10,460 bases of DNA from Aquabacterium sp. (lineage in GTDB: Bacteria; Pseudomonadota; Gammaproteobacteria; Burkholderiales; Burkholderiaceae_C). The DNA is taken from contig JAGNPA010000036.1 in NCBI GenBank assembly GCA_017989885.1, forward strand, positions 1 through 10,460, in the 5' to 3' direction. Position numbers and translations under genes: made by a program. Each line of letters opens with the position of its first letter. The first letter of the stretch is position 1. The notes beneath the pieces are model-generated. The model ran no database searches and had not been told where the DNA came from. It worked only from the letters and a program-made list of their open reading frames with translations. Shown piece by piece: positions 6,210 to 10,460 of the stretch.

Positions 6210-7364
6210 TCAGCGTTGCATCAGGCCGCGGCTGCGCGAGATGGACAACAGCAGGCCCAGCGCCAGCCCCAGCGTGACCATGGCCGTGCCGCCATAGCTG
6301 ATGAAGGGCAAGGGCACGCCCACCACCGGCAAGATGCCGCTGACCATGCCCAGGTTGACGAAGGCGTAGGTGAAAAAGCTCAGCGCCAGGCTGCCGGCCA
6401 GCAGGCGCGAAAACAGGGTGGGCGCCTGCGAGGCGATGTAGAGCCCGCGGAAGATCAAGGCCAGGAAGCCTGCCATCAGCACCAGGGCGCCGATCAGGCC
6501 GTGTTCTTCGGCGTAGCCGGCAAAGGCGAAGTCGGTGGTGCGCTCGGGGATGAACTCCAGGTGGGTCTGCGTGCCCTGCATGAAGCCCTTGCCGGTGATG
6601 CCGCCCGAGCCAATGGCGATCATGCCCTGGATGATGTGAAAGCCCTTGCCCAGCGGGTCGGCGGTCGGATTCAGCAGGGTGCACACGCGCTGCTTCTGAT
6701 AGCCGTGCAACACCACCCAGTCCTTGTCACCCTCGCACAGCGTGTCCTGAAAGCCCACGATCAGGCTGATGCCCACCACGCCGGCGATCAGCACCGGCAG
6801 GATCAGGCGCCAGCTCAGCCCCGCAAAGAAGATGACGTACAGCCCGCCCGAGAGCACCAGCAAGGAGGTGCCCAGATCAGGCTGCTTGAGCACCAGGCCC
6901 ACCGGGAGCAGCAACAGCCCGCCCGCCGCCGCGTAATCGAGCCCGCGCAACTGCCCTTCACGGCGCTGGAACCACCAGGCCAGCATCAGCGGGGTGGCGA
7001 TCTTGATCAGCTCCGAGGGTTGGATGACGATGCCGATGTTGAGCCAGCGTGTGGCGCCTTTCTTGGTGATGCCAAACAGCGCGGTGGCCACCAGCAGCAC
7101 CACGCCCACGGTGTAGAGCGGCACGGCCAGGGCCATCAGGCGCTGGGGCGGCACCTGCGCGACCACGAACAGGATCATGGCGCCCAGCATCATGTTGCGT
7201 CCGTGCTCGATGAAGCGGGTGCCGTGGTCAAAGCCCACCGAATACATGTTGACCAGGCCCAGCAGGCACATGAACACGATGATGCCCACGAAGGGCAGAT
7301 CGAAGCCCTGGAAGATGGGCGCCAGGCGCTGCCACCACGAGGGTCTGGCGAAGGCGACGTTCAT
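6210..7364 (-). CDS. rodA: Rod shape-determining peptidoglycan polymerase RodA (SEDS family)
   Basis: 384 residues with about ten hydrophobic membrane segments, the usual SEDS size and topology. Signature blocks are GATRWLNIG then QPSELIKI (near 103-122), KQPDLGTSLL (160-169), VLHGYQKQRV (218-227), GKGFHIIQGMIAIGSGG (239-255), and PERTTDFAFAGYAEEHG (273-289), which holds the catalytic Asp278. PFISYGGTAM lies near the C-terminus. RodA polymerises lipid II into glycan strands in the elongasome and works with the transpeptidase PBP2 encoded just upstream. Its ATG overlaps the mrdA stop by 4 nt (ATGA), implying translational coupling, and a GGGAG ribosome site lies within the mrdA end. The extracytoplasmic loop has two cysteines, Cys210 and Cys228, flanking the conserved QKQR region. 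RodA rather than FtsW is indicated by the motifs and the mre-mrdA context. Confidence 0.96.
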   Translation of the reverse strand: MNVAFARPSWWQRLAPIFQGFDLPFVGIIVFMCLLGLVNMYSVGFDHGTRFIEHGRNMMLGAMILFVVAQVPPQRLMALAVPLYTVGVVLLVATALFGITKKGATRWLNIGIVIQPSELIKIATPLMLAWWFQRREGQLRGLDYAAAGGLLLLPVGLVLKQPDLGTSLLVLSGGLYVIFFAGLSWRLILPVLIAGVVGISLIVGFQDTLCEGDKDWVVLHGYQKQRVCTLLNPTADPLGKGFHIIQGMIAIGSGGITGKGFMQGTQTHLEFIPERTTDFAFAGYAEEHGLIGALVLMAGFLALIFRGLYIASQAPTLFSRLLAGSLALSFFTYAFVNLGMVSGILPVVGVPLPFISYGGTAMVTLGLALGLLLSISRSRGLMQR

Positions 7365-9508
7365 GGTTGCTCCCGTGAAGCAGCAGGCGCCACGATCGCT
7401 GCGCCCGAAGGCGCGGGCGCCGAGGGCGGGGGCTCAGGTTGAGAAGGCGCCAAAGGGGGGGCCAGCGGCGCCGACGCGCGCACAGGCACCGCCGCGGCCC
7501 CCACCGTCGAGGCGGCCGCCGTCGGCAGGGCGACCTCGTCCTCGACGTCAAAGGCATTGCGTCGCGGCGGCAAAGGCACTTCGGCGGCCAGACGTGGCAC
7601 CCCGATCGGCGCGGCAGCACGCCCTTGCTGCACCGCGAGGATGTCCTCCTCACTCGGGTAGATGCCTTGCAGCAGGTAGTCGAGCACCCGGCGGGCAATG
7701 GGCGCCGCCGCTGCCGAACCAAAGCCGGCGTTCTCCACGATGATGGCCAGCGCCACGCGCGGGTTCTCCACGGGTGCGAAGGCTTCGTAGAGCGAGTGAT
7801 CGCGGCGGTACTCTTCCACCCGCGAGGCCACGTACTTTTCGTTCTGGCGCAAACCCACCGCCTGCGCCGTCCCCGTCTTGCCCCCGCTGGTGTAGCCCGC
7901 GCCCGCGAACACCCGGGTCGACGTGCCTTCCTGGGTCACCCCGTACATGGCCTCACGGATCAAGGCCGTGTGCTCGGGCTGAAAGTCCAGGGACGTCTGT
8001 GGCACCCGCTCGGGCACACGGCGCTCGCGGGTCACCACGTTCTCGATCTGGCGCGCCAGGCGCGGCTCGAAGCGCTGCCCGTCGCTCACCACGGTGGCGA
8101 GGGCCGACGCCACCTGCAGCATGGTGAAGGTGTTGTAGCCCTGACCAATGCCCAGGGAGATGGTCTCGCCGGCGTACCAACGCTTTTGCTCCGGGCGCCG
8201 GTAGGCTTTGCGCTTCCATTCGGTCGAGGGCAGGATGCCGGAGACCTCCCCCTGCAGGTCGATCCCGGTGTGCCGGCCAAAACCCAGGGCCGACATCTCC
8301 TGGTGGATCAGGTCGACGCCCATTTCGTTGGCCAGCGAATAGAAATAGACGTTGCTGGATTCGACGATGGCGCGGCGCATGTTCATCGGCCCGCCCTTCT
8401 CGCCGGCCGGACTGCGGAAGCGGTTGCCGCCGAACACGAACACGCCGTTGTCCATGATCACCGTGCTGGCCGCGCGCTTGCCGGTGTGCAGCGCCGCCAG
8501 CGCCATGAAAGGCTTGTAGGTCGATCCCGGCGGGTAGGTGCCGCGCAAGGCCCGGTTCAGCAGCGGCTTGTCGGGCGACTCGTTGAGCGCCTTCCAGCTC
8601 TCGGCATCGATGCCGTCGACGAACAGATTGGGATCGAACGTGGGCTTGGAGACGAACGCCAGCACCTCGCCGTTGCGCGGATCGATCGCCACCAGGGCGC
8701 CACGGCGGGTGCCGAACAGGCGCTCGATCAGGCCTTGCAGCTTGATGTCGATGGCCAGGTGCACGGTGTTGCCCGGCGTGGCCGGATGCGAGCGCAGCAG
8801 CCGCACGGCCCGGCCACCGGCACTGGTTTCCACCTCTTCAAACCCGGTGATGCCGTGCAGCTCACGTTCGTAACTTTGCTCGATGCCCAGCTTGCCGATG
8901 CGCTCGGTGCCACGGTAGTTGGCCTGCTCTTCGTCGGGCCAGTCGAGCATGGCCTCGGCTTCGCGCTGGTTGATGCGCCCGATGTAGCCCAGCGCATGGC
9001 TGGCCAGCTCGCCATAAGGGTAGTGGCGGAACAGGCGCGCCTGGATGTCGACCCCGGGGAAGCGGAAACGCTGGGCGGTAAAACGGGCGACCTCCTCGTC
9101 GCTCAGGCGGGTGCGGATCGGGATGGACTCGAAGCGCTTGGACTCCTCACGCAGGCGCTTGAAGCGGCGCCGATCGCGCGGCTGGATCTCGACGATCTCG
9201 GCCAGGGCATCGATGGTGGCCTCGACGTCGTCCACCTGCGAGGGCGTGATTTCGAGCGTGTAGGCCGAGTAGTTGTTGGCCAGCACCACCCCGTTGCGGT
9301 CGACGATCAAGCCCCGGTTGGGCACCACCGGCACCACCGCGATGCGGTTGCTCTCGGCGCGGCTGGCCAGGTCGTCGTGGCGATCGATCTGCAGCACCGT
9401 GAGGCGGAACACCAGCAGCCCGAAACAACACAGCACGAACGCCGCCGCCGCCCACAGACGACTGCGGAACAGACTCAGCTCGGCATCGATGTTCTTGAGT
9501 TCGGTCAT
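7361..9508 (-). CDS. mrdA: Penicillin-binding protein 2, elongasome transpeptidase
   Basis: 715 residues. A short cytoplasmic end is followed by one membrane anchor (about 17-40), a non-catalytic dimerisation domain starting with VPNRGLIVDRNGVVLA (62-77), and the transpeptidase domain. Active-site motifs are Ser329-Thr-Tyr-Lys332 in PGSTYKP, Ser384-Ser-Asn386, and Lys544-Thr-Gly546 in GGKTGTA. PBP2 crosslinks the glycan strands made by RodA during side-wall growth and is the target of mecillinam. Everything after the anchor is periplasmic. E. coli PBP2 has about 633 residues. The excess is a Pro/Ala/Val-rich, low-complexity tail from about 632 to 715 with no visible domain, which encodes the overlap with rodA. 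The start at 9508 has only a weak GAGC ribosome site. mreD ends 25 bp upstream, so the gene is in the same operon. Confidence 0.96.
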   Translation of the reverse strand: MTELKNIDAELSLFRSRLWAAAAFVLCCFGLLVFRLTVLQIDRHDDLASRAESNRIAVVPVVPNRGLIVDRNGVVLANNYSAYTLEITPSQVDDVEATIDALAEIVEIQPRDRRRFKRLREESKRFESIPIRTRLSDEEVARFTAQRFRFPGVDIQARLFRHYPYGELASHALGYIGRINQREAEAMLDWPDEEQANYRGTERIGKLGIEQSYERELHGITGFEEVETSAGGRAVRLLRSHPATPGNTVHLAIDIKLQGLIERLFGTRRGALVAIDPRNGEVLAFVSKPTFDPNLFVDGIDAESWKALNESPDKPLLNRALRGTYPPGSTYKPFMALAALHTGKRAASTVIMDNGVFVFGGNRFRSPAGEKGGPMNMRRAIVESSNVYFYSLANEMGVDLIHQEMSALGFGRHTGIDLQGEVSGILPSTEWKRKAYRRPEQKRWYAGETISLGIGQGYNTFTMLQVASALATVVSDGQRFEPRLARQIENVVTRERRVPERVPQTSLDFQPEHTALIREAMYGVTQEGTSTRVFAGAGYTSGGKTGTAQAVGLRQNEKYVASRVEEYRRDHSLYEAFAPVENPRVALAIIVENAGFGSAAAAPIARRVLDYLLQGIYPSEEDILAVQQGRAAAPIGVPRLAAEVPLPPRRNAFDVEDEVALPTAAASTVGAAAVPVRASAPLAPPLAPSQPEPPPSAPAPSGAAIVAPAASREQP

Positions 9509-9533
9509 GCGCGCTCAGCTCGGGCCAGACCGG

Positions 9534-10049
9534 TCACAGCGGACGGTTCTTGTCACGGTCGGGCGCGCGGCGCTGGGGGGCCAGCAGCACGATGGACGCC
9601 AAGGGCCACAAGGCCGACTCCAGCACCGGTGCGATGAACAAGGTCCAGCCGGGGAAGGCCGCCCCGGCCATCAGGCGCACCAGCAGGGACACGGCGTGCG
9701 CGGCCGCAAACAGCGGCAGGATCTGCGCGGCCTGCGAGGGCACCGTGAACCACAGCAAACGGCGGTGCACCGTGATCGCAAAAAAGCTCAGCAGGGTGTA
9801 GGCCAGCGCGTGCTGACCGAGCAAGGCGCCCTGGTGCACGTCCATGAACAAACCGAACACGAAGGCCGCGCCTACGCCCACGCGACGGGGCTGGTGCACG
9901 TTCCAGAACACCAAGGCCACCGCCAGCAGGTCGGGCATGCCCGCCCAGCGCCCCCAGGGCAAGAGGTTGAGCAAGAAGGCCACCAGCAGCGAGAACCAGA
10001 TGAAGACCGGGTTGACCGGAAGCAGCAAGGTGCTGCCACGCGGCATCAT
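9534..10049 (-). CDS. mreD: Rod shape-determining membrane protein MreD
   Basis: 171 residues, very hydrophobic, with about five to six membrane segments (for example FIWFSLLVAFLLNLL near 16-30 and VGVGAAFVFGLFMDV near 57-71). GLFMDVHQGALLGQHAL is the conserved MreD block. E. coli MreD has 162 residues. MreD is an inner-membrane partner of MreC in the elongasome and has no known catalytic activity. The gene begins with two ATGs; the first (10049) overlaps the mreC stop as ATGA and has AGGAG 6 nt upstream, so it is chosen. Position in the mreC-mreD-mrdA-rodA order makes the call secure despite low sequence conservation in the family. Confidence 0.94.
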   Translation of the reverse strand: MMPRGSTLLLPVNPVFIWFSLLVAFLLNLLPWGRWAGMPDLLAVALVFWNVHQPRRVGVGAAFVFGLFMDVHQGALLGQHALAYTLLSFFAITVHRRLLWFTVPSQAAQILPLFAAAHAVSLLVRLMAGAAFPGWTLFIAPVLESALWPLASIVLLAPQRRAPDRDKNRPL

Positions 10050-10460
10050 GGCTGACTCCTGGAGACACTGACCGCCTCGGCGGCGGCATCGGCGTCGGTG
10101 GCCTCAGGCCGCGGCGGCAGGCGCGCCGACATGGGCTGCAGGAGCAACACATGTCGGGAACTGTCGGGTTGGGCCAGCGGTTGCAGCACGATGCGGGCAA
10201 AGGCCGAGTCGGCCCGCCGCTCCACGCGCACCACCTTGGCCACCGGTACGCCGGCCGGATAGATGCCATCGAGCCCGGAGGTCTGCAACTCGTCGCCGGC
10301 TTGCACGTCGGCGTTGCCCGCCATGAAGCGCAACTCCATGCCGGTGGTTTGAGGGAGGCCGTAGGCCACGCCGCGATGCTGGGTGCGCACATTGACCACG
10401 GGCACGGCCGCATCCTTGTCGGTGACCAGGGTCACCTCGGCGGTGGCCGGATAGACCCGT
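10046..10460 (-). CDS. mreC: Rod shape-determining protein MreC (C-terminal part)
   Basis: Partial: the frame stays open to the right edge, so only the last 137 residues are visible. The opening residues RVYPATAEVTLVTDKDAAVPV match the second beta-barrel region of MreC, as do DELQTSGLDGIYPAGVPVAKV and a strand with paired Arg residues after it. MreC is a bitopic periplasmic scaffold that activates PBP2-RodA and links them to MreB and MreD. The last 30 or so residues (from about PPRPEATDADA) are a low-complexity Ala/Pro/Ser tail past the conserved fold. The stop overlaps the mreD start by 4 nt. mreB is expected just outside the window on the right. Confidence 0.93.
   Translation of the reverse strand, partial: RVYPATAEVTLVTDKDAAVPVVNVRTQHRGVAYGLPQTTGMELRFMAGNADVQAGDELQTSGLDGIYPAGVPVAKVVRVERRADSAFARIVLQPLAQPDSSRHVLLLQPMSARLPPRPEATDADAAAEAVSVSRSQP

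Noticed and set aside
6060..9637. Very long plus-strand open frames antisense to coq7, rodA and mrdA
   Set aside because: Runs of His, Gln, Arg and Gly typical of antisense frames in high-GC DNA; no motif, and they oppose well-defined genes throughout.
1..10460. tRNA, rRNA, CRISPR, insertion sequence, integrase or attachment site
   Set aside because: No cloverleaf with a proper T-loop, no repeat-spacer array, no terminal inverted repeats with a transposase, and no duplicated att-like ends were seen.

Overview
The window is high-GC DNA (coding regions about two thirds G+C by eye) from a betaproteobacterium, most likely in Burkholderiales (Comamonadaceae or the Leptothrix/Ideonella/Aquabacterium group). 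The evidence is the order mreC-mreD-mrdA-rodA, a Coq7-type ubiquinone hydroxylase, a YhfA-type OsmC protein, a PEP-CTERM protein and a beta/gamma-type Rep helicase. The genus cannot be fixed from the sequence alone. There is no sign of a phage, transposon, plasmid or CRISPR array, and it reads as core chromosome.

Layout. Positions 1-236 (minus) hold the 5' end of an RlpA-type lipoprotein gene. Divergent from it, 343-1617 (plus) encodes a one-chain fusion of 4-carboxymuconolactone decarboxylase and 3-oxoadipate enol-lactonase (PcaC-PcaD order), two consecutive steps of the protocatechuate branch of the beta-ketoadipate pathway. A two-way terminator at 1679-1705 separates it from a convergent PEP-CTERM exosortase-substrate gene (1747-2433, minus). 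The Rep helicase gene runs 2661-4778 (plus). An AT-richer gap of 259 bp follows. On the minus strand it carries a promoter, a foldable segment of about 117 nt and a strong terminator, which together look like an unannotated small RNA. Next comes a YhfA/OsmC-family gene (5038-5460, plus), convergent with coq7 (5483-6142, minus).

Positions 6210-10460 (minus, read right to left) are the rod-shape/elongasome operon: mreC (3' part only), mreD, mrdA (PBP2) and rodA. mreC/mreD and mrdA/rodA are joined by 4-nt ATGA overlaps. MreC and MreD are the membrane scaffold, RodA polymerises glycan strands and PBP2 crosslinks them. RlpA at the far left is also a cell-wall protein but is separated from the operon by about 6 kb of unrelated genes.

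The main candidate for something undescribed is the minus-strand small RNA at about 4828-4944. Lesser points are the PcaC-PcaD fusion order, a long Pro/Ala-rich tail on PBP2, a cysteine pair in RodA and small palindromes in two intergenic regions. No new multi-gene system is evident.
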